A DNA stretch of 64,000 nt from DASSTY01 sp035760645 (GCA_035760645.1 DASTSO010000021.1:1-64000); one strand, 5' to 3'; shown: positions 34,778-42,645, counted from the first letter of the stretch. Program-made: numbers and translations. The notes: generated by a model from the letters alone, not told the origin.

Positions 34778-35110
34778 ATGGCGAAAGGCGCGATGACGGC
34801 CGCGCAGCTCGCGCTCGTGGCCGAGCGGTTCAAGGTGCTGGCCGAGCCCGTCCGCCTGCAGCTGCTGCAGGCGCTCATGGCGGGCGAGCGCACGGTGGGG
34901 GAGCTCGTCGAGGCCACGGGGTTGAGCCAGGCGAACGTGTCGAAGCACCTGCAGCTGCTGCTCGCGCACGAGCTCGTGGCGCGGCGCAAGGAGGGGCTGT
35001 TCGCCTACTACAGCCTGGCCGACGAGAGCGTCTTCCAGCTCTGCGACCTCGTCTGCAGCCGGCTGGAGCGCGCGACGCGGGAGCGGCAGCGCCGGCTCGC
35101 CCGGGGCTGA
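34778..35110 (+). CDS. ArsR-family transcriptional regulator
   Basis: The 110-residue protein is a winged-helix ArsR: LAEPVRLQLLQALMAGERTV, recognition helix GLSQANVSKHLQLL and wing VARRKEGLFAYYSL. Two Cys, 89 and 93, sit in VFQLCDLVC of the last helix. BigR/SqrR-type persulfide sensors use one Cys in the second helix and one in the last, and only the latter position is populated here, so the sensing chemistry may differ. GGGAGG precedes the ATG. As last gene of the sulfur operon it probably represses the promoter at 31723. Confidence 0.88.
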   Translation: MAKGAMTAAQLALVAERFKVLAEPVRLQLLQALMAGERTVGELVEATGLSQANVSKHLQLLLAHELVARRKEGLFAYYSLADESVFQLCDLVCSRLERATRERQRRLARG

Positions 35111-35138
35111 GGGCCGGCCGGCGGCTTCGCTGCGGGCG

Positions 35139-35741
35139 CTACCGGGAGCGTTGCGGGGCGCCGGCCGGCATCGCGCTCGAGTCGGTCGCGCCCCACATCA
35201 TCTGCCGGTGCATCTGGTCCAGCTTCTGGCGCTGCGCGGGCGTGAGCCCGTTGCGGAACTCGAGCATCCCCTTCGCCATCTCCACCTGGGCCGCCACCAT
35301 GTGCTTGGCGGCCTGATCGAGCTGGCTCCTGAAGGCGTCCAGGCTGGGGCTGTTCCCCTGCAGCGTCTGCATTGCGCTCCGGTGCGCCTGCATCGCCATC
35401 CGCATGTGCGGCTGGGCGGCGGTGCAGGCGCGCTGATGGATGGCGCGCAGTTCCGCCACCTGGGCGTCGCTCAGGCCGAGCTGCGACCGCATCTGCGCCA
35501 GGTGGGACGAGTCGTTCATCCTCCCGCCCATCGGCCCGCCCATCATCCCTCGCCCCGGAACCTGGCCGGGTCGCATCATGCCACCCGGCATCATGCCCAT
35601 CATCATGCCGTGCATTCCCATCGGACAGGCCGCGGCCGCCTGGTCCTGCGCGCGCTTCGGGCGCGTCGGCTGCTGCGCCGCCGCGACGAGGGGAGACGCG
35701 ACCAGCACCGCCACGGCGATCGGGAGCATACGCTGTTTCAT
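35139..35741 (-). CDS. Spy/CpxP-like Met-rich periplasmic protein
   Basis: The 200-residue protein starts MKQRMLPIAVAVLVASPLVA, a Sec signal peptide. A Met/Gly-rich stretch follows (CPMGMHGMMMGMMPGGMM, about 40-60). Then come two LTxxQ-type repeats, LGLSDAQVAELRAIHQ and LTPAQRQKLDQMHRQMM, in a helical body rich in Met and His. Spy/CpxP proteins are periplasmic chaperones or metal sensors. The Met clusters suggest copper or silver binding. GGAGGACG lies before the ATG. It is convergent with the ArsR gene. Confidence 0.8.
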   Translation of the reverse strand: MKQRMLPIAVAVLVASPLVAAAQQPTRPKRAQDQAAAACPMGMHGMMMGMMPGGMMRPGQVPGRGMMGGPMGGRMNDSSHLAQMRSQLGLSDAQVAELRAIHQRACTAAQPHMRMAMQAHRSAMQTLQGNSPSLDAFRSQLDQAAKHMVAAQVEMAKGMLEFRNGLTPAQRQKLDQMHRQMMWGATDSSAMPAGAPQRSR

Positions 35742-35933
35742 CTTCGTCCTCCGGAGTCGAGCTTGCCAGCCACACTCGGGGCGCCGCCGGGCCGGGACGC
35801 GCCCGGCTGCGGCCGTGGCCCACCTCCCGGCCGGCAACCGTCGGCGAGGCGGCGGCTGCGTCGACCGGGACGAGCCCAACATAATGCCCGGGCCAGCCGC
35901 CGGGGGTGCCCTGGGGCCGGGTCTCAACCTTCT

Positions 35934-35976
35934 TTCACCCGCCCTTCAGCCTCGCCTCAGCTCCTGTCTCTACCTT
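35934..35976 (+). promoter_or_regulatory. 11-bp direct-repeat promoter box (site B)
   Basis: TTCAC at 35934, TTCAG at 35945 and CTCAG at 35956 are spaced by 11 bp. TACCTT follows at 35971-35976, 15 nt after the last. It is the clearest three-half-site copy outside the stress island and precedes the lipoprotein at 36065. Confidence 0.7.
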
Positions 35977-36064
35977 GGTGGTCGTCGCCGTCGGCGCCCG
36001 CGCCGGACGGAGGGGCCGTGAAGGCGCTCGCCGGCGGCGACACAGAGTCGAAGGGGAGGATCCG

Positions 36065-36601
36065 ATGCGAGCATCGATATTCGCACTCGTCGCCGGCGCG
36101 GCGCTCGGTCTGGCTGCCTGCAGCGACGGCGGCCCGAGCGGGCCGAATACCGTCACGACCCTCGAGGCCGTCAGCCCGGCCGCCGGAGCGACCGGGATCG
36201 ACCCCGCGAGCCCCATCGCGGTGCGCTTCAGCGGGGCCATGGGCATCGGCATGGAACGGTACGTGGACCTGCACCAGGGCGACGTCGGTGGACCGGTCGT
36301 GCCGATGGCCTGCACCTGGTCGAACGATCGCGCGACGCTGACCTGCACGCCGGGGACGCACCTCGCATCGGGCACCGGCTACGCCCTCCACGTCGGATCG
36401 GGGATGATGGACGCCAACAATCGTCCGGTCGACGTGGAGGGGCACGGGACGCAAATGGGAGGGCACCGGGTGACCGGGCAGATGATGGGCGGCATGCACG
36501 CGGGCCAGGCCACCGGCCTGATGGGACCGGGCTGGCGCCATGCGGGCGATGCTCACATGGGGATGGCCTTCGCCTTTGAAACGGGACCGTCGGCCAGCTA
36601 G
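36065..36601 (+). CDS. Met/His-rich lipoprotein with Ig-like domain
   Basis: The 178-residue protein has a lipobox (LGLAACSDGG, Cys19), an Ig-like/Big_5 domain starting VSPAAGATGIDPASPIAVRF and including LTCTPGTHLASGTGYALHV, and a tail with many Met and His (QMMGGMHAGQATGLMG, HAGDAHMGMAFAF). The Met/His clusters suggest metal contact. GGGGAGG precedes the ATG. It is under a repeat promoter of the stress regulon and lies beside the Met-rich Spy-like and the DUF305 gene, which together look like an envelope metal-stress group. Confidence 0.8.
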   Translation: MRASIFALVAGAALGLAACSDGGPSGPNTVTTLEAVSPAAGATGIDPASPIAVRFSGAMGIGMERYVDLHQGDVGGPVVPMACTWSNDRATLTCTPGTHLASGTGYALHVGSGMMDANNRPVDVEGHGTQMGGHRVTGQMMGGMHAGQATGLMGPGWRHAGDAHMGMAFAFETGPSAS

Positions 36602-36759
36602 CGCCGGGGCCACGCGCCCCCGCCGCGGCGCTCCTGTCGCGTCGCACGGTGATCGTCGCGGCGAACGCGCGGCGCTTGCGCCGCGCGCGGCTCCAGGGCT
36701 AGCCTGGGACGGACGCCGGCCGCTCTCTCGACCCTTCCGCCCCAACCCGGACCAACGCA

Positions 36760-37209
36760 ATGCACGGATCCTACACGCGTTTCGCGGCGATGATCCTGAC
36801 GTCTACCGCGGTCATGCTCGTCCTGATGTATTCGACGGTACTCGAGCTGGATCACCTGTGGTGGAGCCAGACGCGCTTCTGGATGGCGCTCTACATGGGG
36901 GCGGCCATGGCGATCGTCATGCTCCTCTTCATGCGGGGGATGTACGCCGATCGCCGGAAGAACCGCCTCATCCTCGCGGGCAGCGCGCTCGTGTTCGTCC
37001 TCGGCCTCTTCCTCGCGCGCAGCCAGCGCACCGTGGGCGACGTCGCCTACATGAAGGCGATGATCCCGCACCACTCGATCGCGATCCTGACGAGCGAGCG
37101 TGCCCGGATCTCGGATCCGCGGGTCCGGAAGCTCGCCGACGGCATCATCGAGTCCCAGCGCCGCGAGATCGGGGAGATGGAAGGGCTGATCAGGGACCTC
37201 GAGCGGTAG
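36760..37209 (+). CDS. DUF305 membrane protein
   Basis: The 149-residue protein has three N-terminal helices (about 9-29, 38-58, 66-86) and a C-terminal DUF305 segment with VAYMKAMIPHHSIAILTSERA. The His-His pair in IPHHS is typical for this domain, which often occurs beside copper-handling genes. Met-rich helices (MALYMGAAMAIVMLLFMRGM) fit that setting. No ribosome site is obvious upstream of the ATG. Confidence 0.85.
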   Translation: MHGSYTRFAAMILTSTAVMLVLMYSTVLELDHLWWSQTRFWMALYMGAAMAIVMLLFMRGMYADRRKNRLILAGSALVFVLGLFLARSQRTVGDVAYMKAMIPHHSIAILTSERARISDPRVRKLADGIIESQRREIGEMEGLIRDLER

Positions 37210-37279
37210 CGGGAGACCGGGGACAACGCGGGCGGCGTGCCGGCCGAGCCGGGGCGTCGGGCGACGCGGGTGGGAAAGC

Positions 37280-37312
37280 GAAACGCCGCGTCCCGGAGGG
37301 ACGCGGCGTTTC
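37280..37312 (-). terminator. Hairpin terminator next to the tRNA-Pro fragment
   Basis: A 15-bp stem (GAAACGCCGCGTCCC and complement) with a GGA loop. Read leftward it is followed by TTTCGCTTTCCC, so it fits a terminator for the minus-strand tRNA fragment at 37318, in the same position as the terminator after the intact tRNA-Pro gene. It can also stop the DUF305 transcript. Confidence 0.65.
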
Positions 37313-37317
37313 CAGTT

Positions 37318-37372
37318 TCAATCGGGGCGCCCGGATTTGAACCGGGGACCTCCTGCTCCCGAAGCAGGCGCG
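37318..37372 (-). pseudogene. tRNA-Pro 3' fragment, likely attachment-site remnant
   Basis: These 55 bp are identical to 42274-42328, the 3' part of the intact tRNA-Pro(CGG) gene, from the anticodon stem to the discriminator and 4 nt beyond. The 5' acceptor strand and D-arm are missing; the sequence diverges sharply at 37373. A tRNA 3' half repeated 4.9 kb away is the usual mark of site-specific insertion. Confidence 0.75.
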
Positions 37373-37702
37373 GCGTCGGTCGGTGCCGGCCATGGGTGGT
37401 CTAAGTCGTTGATTTTGGGGTCAGCGACGGCCGGTCTGGCCGTCGATGGCCGCCGTTGTCCGCGCTGAATCGTCCCAACCGTCCCAATCCGGTCGCTCGC
37501 GGTCATCCTCGCGTCGGCGCCGTGGCGCGCCTCGAGCACTGTGTAACCGTGGAGGCCGCGTCGGCGGCCCCGGGGTCGCTCCGCTGGCGCCGGAGCCGCG
37601 TGCTGCGCGGATTAGCGGCGCCGCCGCCCGGGTTCATGTCGCGGCGGTGAGCTGTCAGCAGGAGCGCGTTCGGGTCGCGATTCGCTGACCCTCCCGTACG
37701 TC
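37373..37702. other. Non-coding stretch inside the repeat-bounded segment
   Basis: No frame here has recognisable domains, ribosome sites or RNA folds. The sequence is slightly richer in A/T than the flanks. It may be decayed DNA of an inserted element. Confidence 0.4.
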
Positions 37703-37972
37703 TCAGCAGTCGATCGAGCGCGCCGGCGAGTTCCGCTCCCACTCCGGTGTGCTCTCGACGGCCGCCGCATCGCGAGCGCGCGCCGCGGCGGCCTTCCGCG
37801 CGACGTCCCAACGATGGCCGAACGCCACGGTGAGAATCGTGCCCCCCCACCAGAGGGCGAGCCACCAATACCGGCCCTGCCGGCCGAGCAGCGTGCCGAG
37901 GATGCCGCCCAGCGCTGCGACTCCGCACAGCACGGTAGCGGCGGCGAGCCACCAGACGCGTCGGTTGGCCAT
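37703..37972 (-). CDS. Small two-helix membrane protein
   Basis: The 89-residue protein reads MANRRVWWLAAATVLCGVAA and continues with a second helix WWLALWWGGTILTVAFGHRW, then a basic, Ala/Arg-rich tail. GAGGAGGGAG stands directly upstream; of two adjacent ATGs I chose the second for spacing. No family is known to me. It lies alone in the tRNA-bounded segment. Confidence 0.6.
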   Translation of the reverse strand: MANRRVWWLAAATVLCGVAALGGILGTLLGRQGRYWWLALWWGGTILTVAFGHRWDVARKAAAARARDAAAVESTPEWERNSPARSIDC

Positions 37973-37975
37973 CAT

Positions 37976-38401
37976 CTCCCTCCTCGCGGGTTTGGTCTCG
38001 GTTCGGCGCCCGCAACGGTCCACGCTCTCACACGGCGCACGAGTCTCCCATGAATCTGGTTCGATGACACGGACGAGGTCCTTCGGGCGTGGCCGCTGGG
38101 GCGGCGACCGGCGCGATCGCGGCAGTCCTCGCCGGCGTGGCGTCGCCCGGCTCGCGGTGTTCACGGCCGACCAGCGCGAGCCGACGTGCGTCACGCGGCA
38201 GAGCACCTCGTGCCCGCGGCGAGCGCGATTGTCGGAACCCGGAACTCCGCCGGCGCATCGTAGTCGACTCGGTCGTATCCCCGAGTATACCAATAACCTG
38301 AGTCTCACACCGCCCCGACCGCCCGGAGATCCCACTCCTCGGCGCATCGTCGCCTGCTGCACGACCCGGCGTTCCGTCGCGGTGCCCTCGACTCCGCCGG
38401 C
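37976..38401. other. Non-coding or degenerate stretch
   Basis: No intact gene is visible on either strand. It adjoins the P450 remnant and may hold its decayed upstream part, but I found no convincing P450 motif before 38402. Confidence 0.35.
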
Positions 38402-38680
38402 ACGGTATCGGCGAATCGGGGTGCGAACCTGTTCGTGGGCGCGGACGATCACGACCTCGCCCGCAGGCCGAATCGGCACATCGCCTTCGGACACGGCATC
38501 CACTCCTGCTTGGGAGCGTCACGGGCGCGGCTGGAGGGGCGTGCTGCAAGCGATCCGCTGCTGAGGCGGTTTGGGGACCTGCGATTCGCGATCCGTCCGG
38601 AGCTGCTGGGGTGGCGACCGGGAGGCAGTGCTGCGCGAGTTGGCGGCCCGGCCGGTCCGCCGAGGGCGGTGTCCTGAAGC
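38402..38680 (+). pseudogene. Cytochrome P450 C-terminal remnant
   Basis: The frame contains SANRGANLFVGADDHDLARR, then PNRHIAFGHGIHSCLGASRA with the P450 haem-binding motif FGxGxHxCxG, then RLEGR and LLRRFGDLRFAIRPELLGWR. This is the last 90 or so residues of a bacterial P450. Upstream helices are absent. Near 38620 the reading shifts: the expected end VLRELAARPVR continues in another frame. The gene is truncated and frameshifted. Confidence 0.8.
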
Positions 38681-38873
38681 ACGGGACGACCGGGGTCGTG
38701 GCCAGGCGTCGACCAGGGCGAGCCTTTTCGACCACATGACCGAGGAGCAGCTCTCAATCCCCGCGGTCTGAATATCTTCTAGCGCCGATGCCGCGTGCGC
38801 GAGGCCGTGGCCGCCGCGCCGAGCGGCGCCAGGCGGGGCCACCCGACAGACGCATGAGAGGAGAGACTCGGAC

Positions 38874-40247
38874 TTGACCACGACGACCCCGCTGAGCCCC
38901 CCGGCCCGAGCGCCATTGATCGAGCGGCTCGTCGGCCCGTTCCAGCACTTCGCGCACCAGGAGGCCTCAAGCGGGCTCTTTCTCCTCGGGTGCACGGTGG
39001 TCGCCCTCGCGTGGGCGAACAGTCCGTGGGCCGGTGCGTATCATCAGCTCTGGGAGGTGCCGCTTGCGATCCGGGTAGGAAGCCGGGCACTCGAGATGAG
39101 CCTGCACCACTGGATCAACGACGGCCTGATGGCGGTCTTCTTCTTCCTCGTGGGGCTCGAGATCAAACGCGAGGTCCTCGTGGGCGAACTCGCGTCCCTG
39201 CGGCGCTCGGCGCTGCCGTTGGCGGCTGCCGCCGGCGGGATGCTCGTGCCGGCGCTGCTGTACGCGCTCGTGAATCGGGGTGGCCCGGGGGGCGCGGGCT
39301 GGGGGATCCCGATGGCGACCGACATCGCCTTCGCACTCGGGGTGCTGGCGCTGCTGGGCCCGCGCGTGCCGCTCGCGCTCAAGGTGTTCCTCGCCGCCCT
39401 CGCCATCGCGGACGACATCGGGGCCGTGCTGGTGATCGCCTTCTTCTACACCGGCAGCATCGGCTGGTCGAGCCTCGCGTGGGGCGCCGGGATCCTCGTC
39501 GCGCTGGCGGGCGCGAACGCCCTGGGCGTTCGGCACCGGATCGTCTACGGGCTGCTCGGAGTGGCGCTCTGGGGGGCGTTCCTCGGTTCGGGCGTGCATG
39601 CCACGATCGCCGGCGTGCTCCTCGCCTTCACGATCCCCGCGCGCACGCGCCTCGCGGCACAAGAGTTCCTCGGCCGCGGCCACGACGCCCTCACCCGTTT
39701 CGCGGAGGCGGAGCGCCGGGAGGTCGGAGTGCTCGCCAATCCCGAGCAGCTGGGTGCGCTGCAGAATCTCGAGGTCGCCGCCGAAGGCGCGCAGGCTCCG
39801 CTGCAGCGGCTCGAGCGCCAGCTGCACGGTCTGGTGGCCTTCGGCATCATGCCCCTCTTCGCGCTGGCGAACGCCGGGGTGCACATCGACACCGCCGCGC
39901 TGCGCGGGCTCACCGGTCCGGTGGTGCTCGGCATCGTGCTCGGTCTCGTCATCGGCAAGCCCCTCGGGATCACGCTCTTCGCGTGGCTCGCGGCCCGGCT
40001 GCACGTCGCGGAGCGGCCGCCTGAGATCTCCTGGGGCGCGCTGCACGGCGCCGCCTGGCTCGGCGGGATCGGATTCACCATGTCGCTCTTCATCGCCGGG
40101 CTGGCGCTCCGGGACGAGGCGCTCCTCGCCCAGGCGAAGCTCGGCATCCTCACCGCCTCGCTCCTCGCCGGCACCGTCGGCTGGCTGCTGCTGCGGCGCG
40201 GCGACGACCGCGCCGCCGGCGCGGAGGAGCCGCCGCAGCGCTCCTGA
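38874..40247 (+). CDS. nhaA: Na+/H+ antiporter NhaA
   Basis: The 457-residue protein has NhaA landmarks: NDGLMAVFFFLVGLEIKREVL, PMATDIAFALGVLALLG, IADDIGAVLVIAFFYT (Asp180, Asp181, the ion-binding pair), GSGVHATIAGVLLA and GIGFTMSLFIAGLA. The extended loop 260-300 is as in long NhaA forms. It exports sodium in exchange for protons. It begins with TTG at 38874 behind AGGAGA; the sequence MTTTTPLSPPARAPLIERLV has the usual amphipathic N-terminus. It lies inside the tRNA-bounded segment. Confidence 0.93.
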   Translation: MTTTTPLSPPARAPLIERLVGPFQHFAHQEASSGLFLLGCTVVALAWANSPWAGAYHQLWEVPLAIRVGSRALEMSLHHWINDGLMAVFFFLVGLEIKREVLVGELASLRRSALPLAAAAGGMLVPALLYALVNRGGPGGAGWGIPMATDIAFALGVLALLGPRVPLALKVFLAALAIADDIGAVLVIAFFYTGSIGWSSLAWGAGILVALAGANALGVRHRIVYGLLGVALWGAFLGSGVHATIAGVLLAFTIPARTRLAAQEFLGRGHDALTRFAEAERREVGVLANPEQLGALQNLEVAAEGAQAPLQRLERQLHGLVAFGIMPLFALANAGVHIDTAALRGLTGPVVLGIVLGLVIGKPLGITLFAWLAARLHVAERPPEISWGALHGAAWLGGIGFTMSLFIAGLALRDEALLAQAKLGILTASLLAGTVGWLLLRRGDDRAAGAEEPPQRS

Positions 40248-40274
40248 GCGGCCAGACTGGCTAGATTCCGCCGC

Positions 40275-40955
40275 ATGGGCAGGGCCGAGGTTCCGGGGAC
40301 GGCGTCGGCGTCGGCGACGACGCGGCTGGTGCTGATCCGCCACGGGCACACGCTCAGCAATTCCGGCGGCACGCCGCTGCTGAGCGGGCGCACCGACGTC
40401 CCGCTGAGCGAGCGGGGCGGGGAGGAGGTCCGCCGACTGCAGGCGCGGCTGCGCGGCGGGCCGGGGTTCGCCGCCATCTACACGAGCCCGCTCGAGCGCG
40501 CGCGGCGCACGGCGGAGGCGCTGGGCGAGGTGGGACTCGGGCCGGTTCGGAGCTGTGCGGCGCTCGAGGAAATCGACTGCGGCGAGCTCGACGGACTGCC
40601 GCTCGAGGAGGTCCAGCGGCGGGTGCCCGAGCACTGGGCGGCGAATCTGCGGCAGGACGACGCCGGGTTCCGCTGGCCCGGCGGGGAGAGCTACCGGGAG
40701 CTTCGGGCGCGCGCGCTCGCCGCGGTGCGCGCGATCGCGCTGGCGCACCGCGGCGAGCGCGTCGCGCTGGTCACGCACGCCGGGGTCATCGGCCAGGTGT
40801 TCGGCGCGCTGGAGGGCGTGAGCCCCGCGCGCTGGAGCGCGTACCGGCCCGGCAACACCGCCCTCAGCGAGCTCGACTGGGGTCGAGGCGGCGGGCGCAT
40901 CGTCTCCTTCGACGACCACGCCCACCTCGCTGACCCGCTGCCACCGGGCGATTGA
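40275..40955 (+). CDS. Histidine phosphatase (phosphoglycerate mutase-like)
   Basis: The 226-residue protein starts its fold with TTRLVLIRHGHTLSNSGGTP, the RHG catalytic motif. YTSPLERARRTAEAL, ALEEIDCGELDGLPLEEV and VALVTHAGVIGQVFGAL (second catalytic His) follow. This fits the broad phosphatase group related to CobC/GpmB/PhoE. The substrate is unknown. It lies 27 nt behind nhaA. Confidence 0.88.
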   Translation: MGRAEVPGTASASATTRLVLIRHGHTLSNSGGTPLLSGRTDVPLSERGGEEVRRLQARLRGGPGFAAIYTSPLERARRTAEALGEVGLGPVRSCAALEEIDCGELDGLPLEEVQRRVPEHWAANLRQDDAGFRWPGGESYRELRARALAAVRAIALAHRGERVALVTHAGVIGQVFGALEGVSPARWSAYRPGNTALSELDWGRGGGRIVSFDDHAHLADPLPPGD

Positions 40956-40970
40956 CGTCCGGCGCGCCCC

Positions 40971-42026
40971 TCAGCTCCAGAACGCGTCGGCCCGCCGCAA
41001 CACCCGCAGCCACTCGCGTGCGGCGTACTCGGCCCTCACCCGTGCCGCGCTCCCCGCCGACGCGTCCAGCATCACCTCGACATGGTACAGCAGCGCGCCC
41101 GAGAGCGCGTTCGAGGCTCCCGCGAGCCAGTAGCCGGCGCGCAGCTCGGGGCCGAGCCGGGGCGAGAGGCCCCGCGCCGTGAGATAGCCCGCGAGGAGCG
41201 TGTCGTGCCGCTGCCGCGCCACGGGCTCCCACGCGGCGAGCGATTGCAGCCAGCAGCTCAGGTCTTCCAGCGGGGAGCCCAGCCGCGCCCGCCCCCAGTC
41301 GATGAGCACCGCCGCTTCGCGTCCGCGATGCCGGCGCAGCAGCACGTTGCCGGGATGCAGGTCGCCGTGGATCAGGGTGCATCCGAGCGGTCCGCCGCCG
41401 ACGAGCTGCCGCCGGAGGGCCGGGAGCGCGCCGGTCAGGCGCCGCGCCCAGCGATGTCCCGCGGTGAAGCGCCGGAGACCCGTCTGCCGGCGGACGTCGG
41501 CCAGCCGTTCGACGGTTCGGGCCGCCGTCGCGTTGAGCTCTCGATCGTAATCCCAGCCGCCGAGCGCGCCCGCGAGTTCGGGCGGCACCGCGAGGGCGTG
41601 AATCCGGGCCGCCTGGGCGAGGGCGTCGTGCGCCGCTGTGAGATCCCGCCAGGGCCAGGCGCGCACCGGGCGGAGCGCCTCGACGTAGAGGACCGCTTCC
41701 TCGGCGCTCGGCCGCTCGACACCCAGGAGCCGCGGCGCGACGGCGGCGACCGACGGCTGCGAGACGAGCCGCTCGTAGACGAGCGCCTCACGTGCCGTCG
41801 CGCCGCGCAGCCGCTTCACGACGAGCTTCCGGCGGTGCGCCCGGCCGCCCGGCCCGCGATAGGCGGCGGCCACGAGCTCGATGCTCGCCGCCTCGAGGCC
41901 GCCGCGGAGCGGCCGCCGCTCGAGTGCGAGCTCCTGCACCGGCGCGCCGTGTTCCCGGGTGAGCAGCGTCTCGATCGTGTGTCGGATCGTCTGCTGGAGC
42001 GCGTGTCGGATCGTCTGCGTCGTCAT
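40971..42026 (-). CDS. Aminoglycoside-phosphotransferase-fold kinase
   Basis: The 351-residue protein has RRKLVVKRLRG (ATP Lys), CTLIHGDLHPGNVLLRR with the HGDxHxxN catalytic loop, and VLIDWGRARLGSPLEDLSCWL with the metal Asp. These define the APH/choline-kinase fold. Small-molecule phosphorylation is likely but the substrate is not evident. Its N-terminus has a short internal repeat (TIRHALQQTIRHTIET). I took the ATG at 42026; one five codons upstream is possible. It is convergent with the phosphatase gene. Confidence 0.8.
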   Translation of the reverse strand: MTTQTIRHALQQTIRHTIETLLTREHGAPVQELALERRPLRGGLEAASIELVAAAYRGPGGRAHRRKLVVKRLRGATAREALVYERLVSQPSVAAVAPRLLGVERPSAEEAVLYVEALRPVRAWPWRDLTAAHDALAQAARIHALAVPPELAGALGGWDYDRELNATAARTVERLADVRRQTGLRRFTAGHRWARRLTGALPALRRQLVGGGPLGCTLIHGDLHPGNVLLRRHRGREAAVLIDWGRARLGSPLEDLSCWLQSLAAWEPVARQRHDTLLAGYLTARGLSPRLGPELRAGYWLAGASNALSGALLYHVEVMLDASAGSAARVRAEYAAREWLRVLRRADAFWS

Positions 42027-42237
42027 CCCCGCATAACGCATCACCGGCGCCGAGGGTTGCGGCGCTCTCGCCGGGGTTCCCGCAACGGAGTCCTGTCCGC
42101 TCGGGCGATCACCCTTGTTCGGCGGCTCGAGCGACTGGAGCGTGGTGCCTCGGCCGGAGCGACCGGGAGCCTGTCCGTCATCAACCGTGCTGGCGGGTGT
42201 GGGGAGGCGTGCCGACCGTCGCCGCACGGGAACGAGA

Positions 42238-42268
42238 AACGGCCAGCTTCCGAGGGAAGCTGGCCGTT
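42238..42268 (-). terminator. Terminator of the tRNA cluster
   Basis: A 14-bp stem (AACGGCCAGCTTCC and complement) with loop GAG. Read leftward it is followed by TCTCGTTCCC after the GTT of the stem. It lies 10 nt after the 3' end of tRNA-Pro, the last gene of the minus-strand tRNA cluster. Confidence 0.75.
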
Positions 42269-42273
42269 CATTC

Positions 42274-42328
42274 TCAATCGGGGCGCCCGGATTTGAACCG
42301 GGGACCTCCTGCTCCCGAAGCAGGCGCG
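42274..42328. repeat. 55-bp direct repeat, second copy (within tRNA-Pro)
   Basis: Identical to 37318-37372. It covers the 3' part of the intact tRNA-Pro gene plus 4 nt beyond it. With the first copy it bounds about 4.9 kb. Confidence 0.85.
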
Positions 42329-42352
42329 CTAACCGGGCTGCGCTACGCCCCG
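42278..42352 (-). tRNA. tRNA-Pro (CGG)
   Basis: The 75-nt cloverleaf has acceptor CGGGGCG/CGCCCCG, discriminator A, anticodon stem CCTGC/GCAGG with loop TTCGGGA (anticodon CGG) and T-loop GTTCAAATC. CCA is not encoded. Its 3' part is duplicated at 37318. Confidence 0.93.
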
Positions 42353-42374
42353 TCCTTCTTCATGTACTGCTCAG

Positions 42375-42448
42375 TGCGGCCATCAGGACTCGAACCTGAA
42401 ACCTTCTGATCCGTAGTCAGATGCTCTATCCAAGTGAGCTATGGCCGC
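42375..42448 (-). tRNA. tRNA-Arg (ACG)
   Basis: The 74-nt cloverleaf has acceptor GCGGCCA/TGGCCGC, discriminator A, anticodon stem TCTGA/TCAGA with loop CTACGGA (anticodon ACG, normally edited to ICG) and T-loop GGTTCGAGTCC. Confidence 0.93.
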
Positions 42449-42481
42449 GGGTCCCGCCACTTCGACCTGCCTGTCCTGCAG

Positions 42482-42555
42482 TGGGCGCTACAAGACTCGA
42501 ACTTGTGACCTCCACGATGTCAACGTGGCGCTCTAACCAACTGAGCTAAGCGCCC
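42482..42555 (-). tRNA. tRNA-Val (GAC)
   Basis: The 74-nt cloverleaf has acceptor GGGCGCT/AGCGCCC, discriminator A, anticodon stem CCACG/CGTGG with loop TTGACAT (anticodon GAC) and T-arm ACAAGTTCGAGTCTTGT. Confidence 0.93.
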
Positions 42556-42645
42556 TTCCTTCAGACATCAGGCGGTCAGTCCGCAGGGGCTCAGTGAATC
42601 GGTCCACTGACCGCCTGTCCGCCTGACCGCCTGGTCATCCTGCAG

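Noticed and set aside
37318..37372. A second tRNA-Pro gene
   Set aside because: The acceptor 5' strand and D-arm are missing; only the 3' part is present.
37373..42273. An active integrative element
   Set aside because: No integrase, recombinase or replication gene is present; only a remnant can be supported.
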